Of a stretch of DNA of 64,000 nucleotides, positions 22,755 through 33,270 are shown piece by piece. The notes beneath the pieces are model-generated. The model was not told where the DNA came from. It saw only the letters and a list, made by a program, of their open reading frames with translations, and did no database searches. Position 1 is the first letter of the stretch, and each line of letters opens with the position of its first letter. Source of the stretch: Bettongia penicillata ogilbyi. Its lineage: Eukaryota; Chordata; Mammalia; Diprotodontia; Potoroidae. Location: the NCBI GenBank assembly GCA_023548195.1, contig JAJHZJ010000532.1, positions 2,491,725-2,555,724 on the forward strand, in the 5' to 3' direction. The position numbers and the translations under genes are program-made.

Positions 22755-23540
22755 CAGTCCACCACATATTTATTCAGGATTTATGATGCAAGTCATTTTG
22801 TCAGGTGTGGCACATGAAAACACAAAAAGAAAAATAAGTTTTCTCTCAAATTCCTGATCACTCAAGGAAGGGCAATACAGAAATAACTAGGAATATCAGG
22901 AGAGGCTTCCAGGAGAAAATACCTGAACAGAACCCTGGAGGAAGCTCAAGGTTCAGAGGTAGAGGTGAAAGGGGACGGGGGGGACCTGGGATGGAAGGGG
23001 GAGAGGGAAGGGAGGCAGACATATGGCAGATAGAATGCTCACTTTGGGGAGCAAGAAGTAGGCCAATTGTCTGGAAACTAGAGTGTGTGCACTGGAGTGG
23101 TAAGCAATAAACTCTGAAAAGTAGGAGTTCATCAGATCATGATGTGCTTTAAATATTGAGTTGAGGAGCTAGTATTTTATCCTCGAGACAATAGGGAGCC
23201 TTAAGGTCTTTGAGCAGGAGAGTAACATGGTGAGATTTGTGCTTTAGAAAAATAATCTTGGGGGCAGCTAGGTGGCACAAAGTATAGAGCCTTGGCACTG
23301 GAGTTAGAAGGACCTGCATTCAAAATCCAGTCTCAGACACTTATTAGCTGTGTTACTTTGGGCAAGTCACTTAACCCAAATTGCCTCAAAAAAAGGAGAT
23401 AACTTTGGCACCTGATTGGTGGTGGACTGGAGAGGGGAGAAACTGAAAGTCAGGCATCCAATTAGGAGGCTATCACAATAATTTAGGCAGAAGGTGTTGA
23501 GGGTTTGAATTTGGGTGGTCACCATTATGAATTTTCACAA
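22755..23540 (-). mobile_element. L2 LINE 3' region, with SINE inserted
   Basis: Antisense L2: 'tatttattcaggatttatga', 'aggcttccaggagaaaatac', 'agtattttatcctcgagaca', 'aggagagtaacatggtgaga' and, beyond the SINE, 'aggaggctatcacaataatt'. About 0.65 kb of L2 sequence in total. The HAL1-type element at 23572 landed close to its end. Confidence 0.8.
23262..23397 (+). mobile_element. tRNA-derived SINE, short form
   Basis: 'gggggcagctaggtggcaca', 'cttattagctgtgttacttt' and 'gtcacttaacccaaattgcc', then an A-rich end. It interrupts the antisense L2. Confidence 0.9.
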
Positions 23541-24211
23541 CATCTTACTTCAGTTTTGAAAATAAACTACAGGGGGAGGAGCCAAGATGGCAGAGTAGAA
23601 AGACTCACATATGCTAGCTCCGAATCCACAGTCAATAAATTTCCTGTAAAAAGAACTCCCCACAAATTCTGGAGCAGTGGGACCCATGCAGCAACGGAGG
23701 GGAGGAGATTTCCATTCCAGAGAGTCCTGAAAAACTGATTCCAAAGGTCTGTCACGCACTGGACAGTGCAGCCCAGTCCTGGCCACCCAGCCCTGGCCAA
23801 GTGGTCCCAGAGGAGCAGATCCGAGTAGGCTTCAGGGACGGAATCTCCGGTGGCCACGAAGGTCCCTCCACCCACAGGTCAGTGAGAGAGACTTCTGGGC
23901 TGGCCAAGAGGGGAGTGGGGTGTCTCCATGGCTCGGGCCCCCTTGGGAGGCAGCGGCAGAGGCAGCAGCAGACCCGGGCTCCCGGAGCAGGCAGGAGCTC
24001 CATTGTTGAAGATCTCTGCATAAAGCCCCTCAGGGAACTGAGCCTGGGGGGCAGCCCTGCCCCGACCTGAGCACCAGAACTTAAACTCACATTGAATAGC
24101 AGCCACTCCCACCTCGGAAGCAGCATTTGAATCTCAGACCCCAAGCACTAGCTAGGCAGATCTAGGCGGGGGTGGAGAGGAATCTCAGAAGTCAAGTAAC
24201 TGGCTGGGAAA

Positions 24212-25301
24212 ATGCCCAGAAAAGGGAAGAAAAATAAGACCATAGAAAGCTACTTTCTTGGGGGACAGATGTTCCCACCTTTCATTTCTGATGACAAGGA
24301 ACAATTCTTATATCAACAGGGAAAGGTGTGGAGGTCAGGGCCTCTGTATCCCAGACATCCAAAGTGGAAGTCTGGTGGGCTCAGGCCATGGAAGAGCTCA
24401 AAAAGGATTTTGAAAATCAAGTTAGACAGGTGGAGGAAAAACTGGGAAGAGAAATAAGAGAGATGCAAGAAAAGCAGGAAAAACAGGTCAATACCTTGGT
24501 AAAGGAGACCCAAAAAAATGCTGAAGAAAATAACACCTTGAAAAATAGGCTCACTCAATTGGCAAAAGAGGTTCAGAAAGACAATGAGGAGAAGAATGCT
24601 TTCAAAAGCAGAATTAGCCAAATGGAAAAAGAGGTTCAAAAGCTCACTGAAAAAAATAGTTCTCTCAAGATTAGGAACAGATGGAGTCTAATGACTTTCT
24701 GAGAAACCAAGAAATCATAAAACAAAACCAAAAGAATGAAAAAATGGAAGAGAATGTGAAATATCTCATTGAAAAAACAACTGACTTGGAAAATAGATCC
24801 AGGAGAGACAATTTAAAAATTATTGGACTACCTGAAAGCCATGATCAAAAAAAGAGCCTGGACATCATCTTTCATGAAATTATCAAGGAAAACTGCCCTG
24901 ATATTCTAGAAACAGAAAGCAAAATAAGTATTGAAGGAACCCATCGATCACCACCTAAAAGATATCCAAAAAGAGAAACTCCTAGGAACAAATTCCAGAA
25001 TTCCCAGCTCAAGGAGAAAATATTGCAAGCAACTAGAAAGAAACAATTCCAGTATTGTGGAAATACAATGAGGATAACACAAGATCTAGCAGCTTCTACA
25101 TTAAGGGATCGAAGGGCATGGAATAGGATATTCCAGAAGTCAAAGAAACTAGGACTCAAACCAAGAATCACCTACCCAGCAAAACTGAGTATAGTACTTC
25201 AGGGGAAAATATGGTCTTTCAATGAAACAGAGGACTTTCAAACATTCTTGATGAAAAGACCAGAGCCGAAAAGAAAATTCAGCTTTCAAACACAAGAATG
25301 A
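24212..25301 (+). pseudogene. LINE-1 ORF1, frameshifted
   Basis: Starts MPRKGKKNKTIESYFL, as in the intact copy at 35272. Two frame changes disable it. About two extra bases lie near 24310-24320. A 4-base loss near 24675 makes the second frame stop at 24702. The third frame (from 24681) then runs to the normal end FSFQTQE at 25301. There are also in-frame losses of three codons near 24990 and one near 25200. Coiled coil, RRM-like (SRRDNLKIIGLPESH) and C-terminal (RITYPAKLS) parts are all still readable, so the damage is recent. Confidence 0.92.
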
Positions 25302-26326
25302 GAAGAAGCATGAAAAAGTAAACAGCAAAGAGAAGTCATAAGGGACCTACCAAAGGTGAACTGTTTACATTCCTACATGGAAAGACAATATTTGTAACTC
25401 TTAAAACTTTTCAGTATCTAGGTAGTTGGTGGGACCACACACACACATACACACACACCCACGCACACATGCACGCACACACAGAGACAGAGAGCACAGA
25501 GTGAATTGAATAGGATGGGACCATATCTTAAAACAAATTAAGGTAAATGGTGAGAGAGAAATGTAGTGGGAGGAGAGAGGGTGAAATGGAATGGGGTAAA
25601 TTATCTCTCATTCAAGAGGGCAAGAAGGAGACTTTTTAGTGGAGGAAAAAGGAGAAGAGCTGAGAAAAAAACATGAAGTTTACCCTCATCACATTCGACT
25701 AAAGGAAGGAATAAAATGCACACTCATTTTGGTATGAAAACCTATCTTACAATACAGGAAAGTGGGGGAGAAGGAGATAAGCAGGGTGGGGGAGATGATG
25801 GAAGGGAGGGCAATGGGAGAAGGGAGCAATTTGAAGTCAACACTCTTGGGGAGGGACAGGATCAAAAGACAGAATAGAAACAATGAGGGGCAGAATAGGA
25901 TGGAGGGAAATAGAGTTAGTCTTACACAACACAACTGTTATCGAAGTCATTTGCAAAACTACACAGATATGGCCTATATTGAATTGCCTGCCTTCCCAAA
26001 GGGAATGGGTGGGGAGGGAGGGATGGGGAGAATTTGGAACTCAAACTTTTAGGAACAACTGTTTAGTATTGTTCTTGCTACTAGGAAATAAGAAATACAG
26101 TTAATGGAGAATAGAAAGTCATCTGGCCCTACAGGACAAAAGAGAAGATGGGGACAAGACAAGGGAGAGATGATAGAAGAGAGGGCAGATTGGTGATAGG
26201 GAAAATTAGAATGCTTGGTGTATTGGGGTGGGGGGAGGGGACAAATGGGGAGAAAATTTGGAACCCAAGATTTTGTGAAAATGAATGTAAAAAGTTAAAT
26301 AAATTTATATCAAAAAAATAGATTTT
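25302..26326 (+). mobile_element. 3' UTR of HAL1-type copy 1
   Basis: Purine-rich non-coding sequence from the ORF1 stop to the A-rich tail. It contains a CA microsatellite at 25437-25485, a G-rich stretch (25765-25860) and the end motif 'aaagttaaataaatttatat'. It aligns almost base for base with 36379-37445. Apparent ORFs on either strand are chance. Confidence 0.85.
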
Positions 26327-26360
26327 TTTGAAGGCAAAAACAAAAAGAAAATAAACTACA

Positions 26361-26626
26361 AATAATTCACTATGTTAGTATCAATTTGGTGGTCATTTTA
26401 AAGTAATTCCCTTTCCAGACGACAGTCTTCAACATTTGAAGTCTGTTATCACGTTTCCTCTTCTCCTGCTACCCCACCAAGTCTTTTCTTTTTCCTAGAC
26501 AAAATAGCATGGTTTCCAGACCCTAAATCTTCAGTGTTACCTTCCTCCAAGCCAACAAATCAATTAGTGTCTTGGGTAGTCATGTCATCCCACTAAGTTC
26601 AGTTTGAGTTTTCAATCACTTGAAAC
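26361..26626. other. Unassigned intergenic sequence
   Basis: Between the HAL1-type element and the hAT MITE. Nothing was recognised. Confidence 0.4.
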
Positions 26627-26634
26627 CTCTAGGA

Positions 26635-26838
26635 CAGAGGTGGTGAACTTGCAGCTTCAAGGTCACATGTGGCTTTCTAGGTCCTTGGCTGTGACCTTTG
26701 GAGTAAGTCCAAGTTTTATAGAACAAATCCTTTTATGAAGGGGATTTGTTCTGTGAAGTTTAGATTCAGTCAAAGGGCCACCCTTGAGGACCTAGAGGGG
26801 CCACATGTGGCCTTGGGGTCACAGGTTCCTCAGCCCTG
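26635..26838. mobile_element. Palindromic hAT-type MITE with 8-bp TSD
   Basis: 204 bp. The left end is CAGAGGTGGTGAAC. The reverse complement of the right end begins CAGGGCTGAGGAACCTG. Inner arms are also inverted ('cacatgtggctttctagg' against 'cctagaggggccacatgtgg'), and the centre is 'acaaatccttttatgaaggg'. An 8-bp duplication CTCTAGGA flanks it at 26627-26634 and 26839-26846. An 8-bp duplication with CAG...CTG ends is the hallmark of the hAT superfamily. It has no transposase. Confidence 0.92.
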
Positions 26839-26849
26839 CTCTAGGACTT

Positions 26850-26975
26850 TTATTGCTGAATATGATAAATAAATGAATATTACATCTCTGCTATGCTTGG
26901 AATGCAACAACAAAAAATAAAAGAGTCCCTGCCTTCAAGGAACTCATATTCTGTTTGTGGGAGAGAACACTTACA
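26850..26975 (-). mobile_element. L2 3'-end fragment
   Basis: 'gataaataaatgaatattac' and 'gtccctgccttcaaggaact' match the antisense L2 terminus. Confidence 0.65.
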
Positions 26976-27044
26976 GCCAAAGCCAAACAGGGAAAGGGCT
27001 TTTGGTCCGGAGATAAGCCGAATGTCTCCCATTCTCTATTTACA

Positions 27045-27195
27045 CAACTGGTCTTTTGAACCTTAAATGCAGGTTCTTATATTTATCCGTATTAAATTTC
27101 ATCTTGTCAGTTTGGCCCAGGTCTTTTTTGGATCTTGATCCTGTCACCTACTACATTTGGTCTCTCTCCCAGTTTTGTGCCATCCACACAGTCAG
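27045..27195. mobile_element. CR1/L3-type LINE fragment
   Basis: 'taaatttcatcttgtcagtt', 'ggatcttgatcctgtcacct' and 'ctcccagttttgtgccatcc' resemble the 3' part of L3/CR1 elements. Short, with no coding trace. Orientation was not settled. Confidence 0.55.
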
Positions 27196-28159
27196 TGCTT
27201 TCCAAGTGAAATGAGTTCCAAAGACTTGAGTAAGTCCTATCATATGTTCTGAAGGGTAGAAGCCCAGCTTCCTCAAGTGATAGTATCCTAGCTATTTAAG
27301 TCTAGCAGGAGCCGTAAAGCCCAAAGTTATTTGTGAGAAAACTGAATCCAAGAGGCTCAAAATCCGTCATTAATTTCCTGATCTACTGCTTAAATAAGAG
27401 ACCATTGCAGAGATAGACACCCAGATGTCTGTGTGCTCTGTGCTGCCCACAACAACAGACGTGTATTATGCAAGACTGAAAGCCCTTTCCAAATAGCACA
27501 GGGAAAACAGCTCTGTTTAAATTGTTATGCCAGGAACAGAAAAGACACTTTAATAATGTTGTTTTCCCTATTGAATGAATTTCAAAGGGAAATTAATTTC
27601 TAGAAGTATATAGCAGCAAGAGTGTTTATTTCTACAGTCTCTTCCTCCTCCAGAATTCTCCTCAACTGCAATAAAGTAGAAAAGGAAGGTACATTGAGTT
27701 GATCTTCTGTCATTAAAGCAGTCTGGGCAATTTTTCATGAAGTCGGTTCACCAGCAAGGTGGCAGAGTTACCTCCATGAGCCCTTAGGTAAGGAAAGAAA
27801 CAGAACAATAATATTAGCCCATAGGCCAGCAAGCAGACCGTCCAATTCTCCACATGGAAAGTCTGCCTTGGAGACAAGACAGCTTTCTAGTGATTTATAG
27901 AAGCGAGGCTGCTAGCCTAGACTCCTTCCATAAGCTGCAGAAGAGGAGGCAGCTGAGGTGACAGCTCCATTACTGTTTGCATCTCCATCCATTCAGCAGC
28001 TGTACCACTTCCTCCGCAGCCCTATCCTCTCACTTCTCAATCTTTGCAGCTGGCTTTCTTCTGGTCTCCTATTCCTTTTCTAATCATCTAGAGCGTCTCA
28101 GGGGGCCTAAAGCAGTGAGGATAAAACAAGCGTTTGTCAAAAAGTAGAGATAATCTATT
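27196..28159. other. Unassigned intergenic sequence, ~1 kb
   Basis: No gene or named repeat was recognised. The base composition is unremarkable. Confidence 0.4.
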
Positions 28160-28340
28160 CCAACCCAGACACTTCCTAGTTGTGTGACCCTGGGCAAGTC
28201 ACTTAACCCTGTTTGCTTGCCTCAGTTTCCTCATCTTTCAAATGAAGAAGGAAATGGGGAACCACTCCAGTATCTTTGTCAAGAAAACCCCAAATGGAAT
28301 CATGGAAGAGTTGGGCATGACTGAATAATGACTGAAAATC
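28160..28340 (+). mobile_element. tRNA-derived SINE, 5' truncated
   Basis: 'cctagttgtgtgaccctggg', 'cctcagtttcctcatctttc', 'caagaaaaccccaaatggaa' and 'gggcatgactgaataatgac'. The tRNA head is missing. Confidence 0.9.
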
Positions 28341-28394
28341 CTAACCCAGGTATTTTATTGTTGAGGAAACTGAAGGAAAATCACAGAGGTAAAG

Positions 28395-28590
28395 AGACAG
28401 TCCAGTACAATGGAAAGGACACTCAACAGTTCTTTAGTAGATCTGAGCTCAAATCCCAATAACTAGTTGTGTGACTTTTGAGCAAGTGACTTCACTTCCC
28501 TACACGTCAGCCTCTTAATTTATAAAATAATGAGATTGGACTAGATGATCTCTAAGGCTCCTCTCTAATTCCATAGCCTTTGATCTCATG
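28395..28590 (+). mobile_element. MIR/THER1-type SINE
   Basis: 'cagtacaatggaaaggacac', 'actagttgtgtgacttttga', 'aatgagattggactagatga' and 'ctctctaattccatagcc'. Full length. Confidence 0.87.
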
Positions 28591-28984
28591 CTTGCTCAAT
28601 ATCACATGACAACTTGTGGGAAATGACAAAAGACCCTCCTTTTAAGAGATGAACATGAAAGCGACATCTGATAAGGGGAAAAGGAAAAAAAATGAAATAC
28701 GGCCCGAAAACTCCTGTTTGAATTTCATTTCTGTAGATGTTTCACTTTTGTTAGTATACCAACTTTCTATCATGGAAAAATTAAAGTTAATTAGAACCAG
28801 GTGTAAAATTCTTTTTCCTTGACCTCCTTTATATGAATTTAGATATCACAGGCACGCACAGAGTATCAGCCAACAAAGCCTTCTAATGATCTATGTTTAA
28901 CTATGTTAGACATGCAACCCTAGTTCAGGTTCTTAACATTTCTTAGGGTCTCACACTCTGTGAAAGTAACACCCAAATCAGTAG
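28591..28984. other. Unassigned intergenic sequence
   Basis: AT-rich. Nothing was recognised. Confidence 0.4.
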
Positions 28985-29770
28985 TCCAACCTTGTTGCTA
29001 CCCTACTCGATGAGCTCCAGGGGCTCCCCACTGCCTCGAGGATTAAATACAAACTCTTTGGTTTTCAGAAGGCTTCACCATATACCTCCAGTCTACCTTC
29101 CCAGATGTTTTACACTACTCACCTTTAGACCCTCTGTGGACTAACCAAACTGACATATTCAGTCCTCACAAATAACATTTATTCCAGCCTCTGTGTCTTT
29201 GCACTTCCTCTTTCTCCTGCCTAGAATACACAGCCCTTTTCATATCCCCATTGTAGTCTCTTGTTTCTGTTGCTGTCCAGTTGTTTCAGTCATGTCTGAC
29301 TCTTCCTGACTCCGTTTGGGGTTTTTCTGGCAAAGATACTAGAGTGGTTGGCCCTTTCCTTCCCCAGCTCATTTGACAGATGAGGAAACTGAGGCAAACA
29401 GAGTTAAGTGACTTTCCTAGGGTCACATAACTAGTAAGTGTTTGAGACCAGATTTGAACTCCTGACTCTAAGCCCAAAGATCTGTGCCACCTAGCTGCCT
29501 TAAACTCTTTCAAAGTTCAGATCAAACACTACATTCTTCATGAGATCTTTTCTGATCCCTAAAATTGCTAGAGTCTGCTCACTCAAAAGTTATCTTGCAT
29601 TTACTTTGTATATATTTTTAAGATGCTTAAATGTATACATGTCATATCTTTTTTAGAATGTAAACTCCTTGAAGGCAGGCATTGCTTTTCCCCCTTGATA
29701 TTCTCTGTGCCTAGCATAGCTCCTGGAATGTAGTCAGGTGCCCATAAATATATGTTGACTGATAGACAAA
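28985..29770 (+). mobile_element. L2 3' region split by an antisense SINE
   Basis: 28985-29271 reads 'gctccaggggctccccactg', 'ggattaaatacaaactcttt' and 'cactcctctt'-like phrases typical of the L2 ORF2 end. 29504-29770 reads 'aagttcagatcaaacactac', 'ctccttgaaggcaggcattg' and 'ataaatatatgttgactgat'. The two join smoothly when the SINE at 29272-29503 is removed. Confidence 0.85.
29272..29503 (-). mobile_element. Full-length tRNA-derived marsupial SINE
   Basis: Antisense copy with 'ctccgtttggggtttttctg', 'gaggaaactgaggcaaacag' and 'gtgccacctagctgcc' at the tRNA head. It is younger than the L2 it splits. Confidence 0.93.
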
Positions 29771-31029
29771 GAAGAAGAACCTTGTGCCACTTTATGATTC
29801 CCCATGATCCATAAAGAGGAGGTTCTTCAAGTGACTCCCAGAGCAAAGTAGCATCTAGCATTACTTGGTCAGAAAAACAATGGTTCAGTAGGAGTCATGT
29901 TGTCCACAGCCATGCATATAAACAAAAGCAGGCAGAAGTAAGGGTGGTGGAGGAGGACTGTGGCAGTCATTATGTGGGACTGGCATACAATTAATTCTGT
30001 TTTGTTTTTCCCAAGCTAATCATCCAAGCCTCAGGAACAAAAGCTGAGAGATCAAGGCTTGTTCCAAGAACAGTTTTGATATCATTAATTATGTTGGTAA
30101 ATAAACTCAGAATGAGTAAATGAAAACAAATGAAGCCATATTTCAGCACCCTTGGAAAGGGAGTGTTTGCCAAATGGAAAAGTCCTAAATGATAGAGAAA
30201 AGAGGAAAAATGTGAGTATATGCACATACACATCTAAAGAGAGTAAAGAATGGAAAATGAAGAAAGACCAAATATCTCTAAAACGTTAAATGTTGTTTTA
30301 AGAATATTGGAGAGAGAATCCAACAGGAATTTGCATGTCATTCAATTAGTCACCTGTAGAGTCATCCAGAAAAGAGTGCCAAGACTTTTATATAACTTAC
30401 ATCTTCAGATGCAAAGACTAGTTGGACAAGTTTTCAGACAGGAATTAAAATTAAGGCAAAAGCAGCCATTACATAGCAGGCATGAGGTTCATTAATAAAG
30501 AGAAGATGTATGATACATACAGTAGAATTTTAAGTGAGATTTTTCTAGAGAACAGTATGAATCAAATATCTTGGCACATTCACAATTAACAATTAGTAAT
30601 CTACTACATAGTTCTACAATTATATCATTCTGGATTCACAAACATAATAACAACATTCTTATCCTTAAGAACTCCTTTCATGTTAGAATGTCAAGCCCTT
30701 TAGAGACATTATCTCATCAACCTCATAACACACATGGGTTGGGCCAGTCACAGAGCGAAGACTCGGATCATAAGAACTCTGGGTCCCCAAATTGCTAGTC
30801 TAACCATCTAATTAGGTTAAAGCTGAGGCTCCATTTCTTTGGAAGGCTTTTGATGAAAACAAGATGGAAAAAGAGCCCTCAGTGAAGTCCTGGAGAAGGT
30901 GTAGTCTCACAGGTTTTCTTCCTAGTATCAATGGCTGGGATGAGGCAAAGACAATCAATGGAAGAGACTGGCGGACACTATTCATCACTGTGATTGCCAC
31001 CCTTTCACACATCACTGCTTAACTGGAAT
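29771..31029. other. Unassigned intergenic sequence, 1.3 kb
   Basis: AT-rich. No gene or named repeat was recognised. Confidence 0.4.
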
Positions 31030-31785
31030 AGCAAAGAATTGGAGGGTGTTGATGTCACCGGTATCTTTCCCAACCGCTCTTAATCCCAGTGCCTTCTCTT
31101 GATTAATTATGTCCTAGTTACCGTATTTCACCCCAAAATCATCGAAGACTTTGTGTCAAGTTTTTGCAAGAAAGTGGGATGCGACCATTATGTGGTTTAT
31201 GTTTTAAGAAAATGTGCCAGTATTACTTAAAAATAATTTATTACCAAACTGGTTTTGGTTCAGCATTAGAATGCACAGAATACTCTTGAATATATGTTCA
31301 AATTGGGAAGATGCAAGTCTTGCCATATCATATAACTTACTCATGGCAGCTTGCTGGCCCACTCCCCTTCGGTCTATGGCTCTTCATTGGGTTGAGTGAC
31401 AATACTGTTGGTATTAAAGACTCTAAACAAACCAGGCAAGCTGGCTTTTGAAAATATACAGCCAATGCAAGTTTGTTGAGAATTCAATGCATATGACTTG
31501 ATAAATGAGTATCCATATGCCACTTGGAGTAAATTGCTGCTCTGTTCACCTTTAAGCAGCCTGATGAACAGAACTGTACCATGCCACAACTATGCAATGA
31601 AAGGCGATAAAACAACTCTTCGCACTTAAAGGGGAAGGGCGCAACAACTATGCAGCGAAACGCAGGATCCTAGCTATAACTCCCCCACAATTAGATTGTG
31701 AGCTCCTTGAGGCTATCTCAAGTGCTTAGTACACTGACTACCGCTGAGTAGGAACTTAAATACTTACTGATTGACCGGTTTGAGT
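31030..31785 (+). mobile_element. L2 3' end interrupted by a 547-bp insertion
   Basis: 31030-31120 ('cgctcttaatcccagtgcct', 'gattaattatgtcctagtta') and 31677-31785 ('acaattagattgtgagctcc', 'tacttactgattgac') are two parts of one L2 terminus, separated by the insertion at 31121-31667. Confidence 0.75.
31121..31667. mobile_element. Unclassified 547-bp insertion in an L2 tail
   Basis: Near-perfect 9-bp duplications flank it: TCCTAGTTA at 31112-31120 and TCCTAGCTA at 31668-31676 (8 of 9 identical). It has no coding capacity. Near its right end a 21-base segment is repeated at 31586-31606 and 31644-31664 (core 'acaactatgca'). The termini (CCGTATTTC on the left, reverse-complement TCCTGCGTTTCGC on the right) are weakly alike. 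I could not assign it to a family. Confidence 0.55.
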
Positions 31786-32004
31786 ACTGAATTGGATAAA
31801 TGGCACAGGGGATAGGCCAACTTTCAGGTTAGCAAAAGCGTAAAAAATCGAAACAGGTTAAAGCCTCTCAGGCTGATGAGAGAGTAGCTGGAAGAGTGTG
31901 AAGAGTACAGATAAAAGAAATGCTTTCTAAAAAATAATATTCCAGAATATTTGGTTTGGGAATGCTCCACAAACAAGGATGTTTTGAGACAAATAAAAAC
32001 TGAG

Positions 32005-32380
32005 GAAAGAGGCCTAGACTAGGGCTTTAGCTCTGGTTCTACCATTAACCAGGCATGTGACCCTAGACAAATAATTTCACTCCTTTGGACATCAATTTCC
32101 TTATTCCCTTATAAAATAAAAGAGTTGCACTAAATTATTTCTTTTTTCTTTTTAAAGTTGTATTCCTATCTTTTGCTCTTATAGCACCTACATTTCCCAA
32201 TATATGCCTCCACCCCCTCTCTATCCCTTATAACAAAGCATAAAAAGAGAAAGGGGTAAAATTCAGTTCAGCAAAACTAAGCAACACATGAAACAAGTTT
32301 GACATTATCTGTGGACTGGATTATTTCTAGGGGAAATTCTAGCTTTAAAATGTATGATTGTATGGCTGTGATTTTTAAAA
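32005..32380 (+). mobile_element. MIR SINE interrupted by an L1 3' end
   Basis: 32005-32142 ('ggcatgtgaccctagacaaa', 'ataaaataaaagagttgcac') and 32329-32365 ('ggggaaattctagctttaaa', 'tgtatgattgtatgg') are the two halves of one MIR. The 177-bp L1 tail sits between them. Confidence 0.8.
32143..32319 (-). mobile_element. 5'-truncated LINE-1 3' end with TSD
   Basis: Starts with a T-rich tract (the poly-A tail in antisense) and 'aaagttgtattcctatcttt', ending 'gacattatctgtggactgg'. A 9-bp duplication ATTATTTCT flanks it at 32134-32142 and 32320-32328. Confidence 0.8.
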
Positions 32381-32550
32381 ATTTAATTTATTTTTTAACA
32401 TTCTTTTTGAGTTCCAAATTCTCTCCTTCCAGTCCCTCCCCCACCTATTGAGAAGGTAAGCAATATGTTATCAATTATATATGTGAAATCATGCAAAAAT
32501 TTCTATATTATGTGACTATCATTTTTATATTGCTAAGCAAATTACTCTCA
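32381..32550 (-). mobile_element. LINE-1 3' UTR end
   Basis: 'gagttccaaattctctcctt', 'ctattgagaaggtaagcaat' and 'gaaatcatgcaaaaatttct' match the antisense L1 terminus at 39310 onward. Confidence 0.8.
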
Positions 32551-32554
32551 TCTC

Positions 32555-33270
32555 TCTCTCAGGGCCAATCAGTTCATGTTCCACTAATCTTCCTTTCCCA
32601 ACATCTCTCTTATTTCTCTCTTCTCCATTCGCACTGCCACCTCCCTCATTCATACCTTTACCACCTCTTGCCTCTTAGAAGAGCCTCCTAACTTGTCTCT
32701 GTTTCCAATCTTTCCTCCACTCCATTTAGCCCATAACTTCCCAAACAATCTTCAGCATTGTCTACCCATGGTATTCTCTTGCTCAAAACCTTTCATTACT
32801 TCCCTGTTTCCTCTGGGATAATTTACTAATTCCTTAGCCTGCCATTAAGGTCCGTCCTGGCTTTATTTCCTATTTCTCTTCTTCATATACTTTGATTTCA
32901 AGATAAACTAGATCCCAGACCTCATTCTTCTCCCACTTCTATGCATGGGCACGAACTATTCTTCATGCCTACATGGTACACTTTTCTTTATTCTGCCTTT
33001 AGAAATTTGTCAATTCTTGCCTCCTTCATGAAGTCATCCCTGATTCCTCCAGCTGAAAATGCCTCTTTCTTTCTCAAATTTCTCTAGAGCACTCAATTGC
33101 AATCTCATCTTGACCTTTATCCACACCACAATCCCTACCCAGTTATAGTCCCAAAAGCCCTTTATGGGCAGGGAGGGTGTTGTTGATAATCTTCATCTCT
33201 TCAGTACAGAGCACAGTACCTAGAATCAATCAATAAGCATTTGGTAAGCATTTACTCTGTTTTAGTCTCC
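32555..33270 (+). mobile_element. L2 LINE 3' region
   Basis: Typical L2 text: 'ttaccacctcttgcctctta', 'gcctcctaacttgtctctgt', 'ccattaaggtccgtcctggc', 'ttcatgaagtcatccctgat' and 'tatgggcagggagggtgttg'. The reading frame is destroyed. Confidence 0.87.

Larger units (their letters stand above)
23572..26346 (+). mobile_element. Full-length ORF1-only LINE-1 derivative (HAL1-type), copy 1
   Basis: This 2.78 kb element begins 'gggggaggagccaagatggc', a typical marsupial L1 5' end. A leader of about 640 bp, one ORF1 (24212-25301, broken) and about 1.05 kb of 3' UTR follow, then an A-rich tail. ORF1 is followed directly by 3' UTR, and no endonuclease/reverse-transcriptase ORF2 is present. Perfect 14-bp duplications (GAAAATAAACTACA) flank it at 23558-23571 and 26347-26360. 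This shows that it inserted as one unit rather than being two L1 fragments. The layout equals that of HAL1 ('half-L1') elements known from mammals, which must borrow ORF2 protein. The tail is impure: A-rich sequence is broken by 'tagatttttttgaaggc'. The 5' end holds a YY1-like CCAAGATGGC. Confidence 0.93.

Noticed and set aside
24313..25171. Minus-strand ORFs of about 100 codons opposite L1 ORF1 (also 35560-36245)
   Set aside because: They recur in both element copies only because they mirror the A-rich ORF1 strand. Their Phe/Leu-rich composition follows from that.
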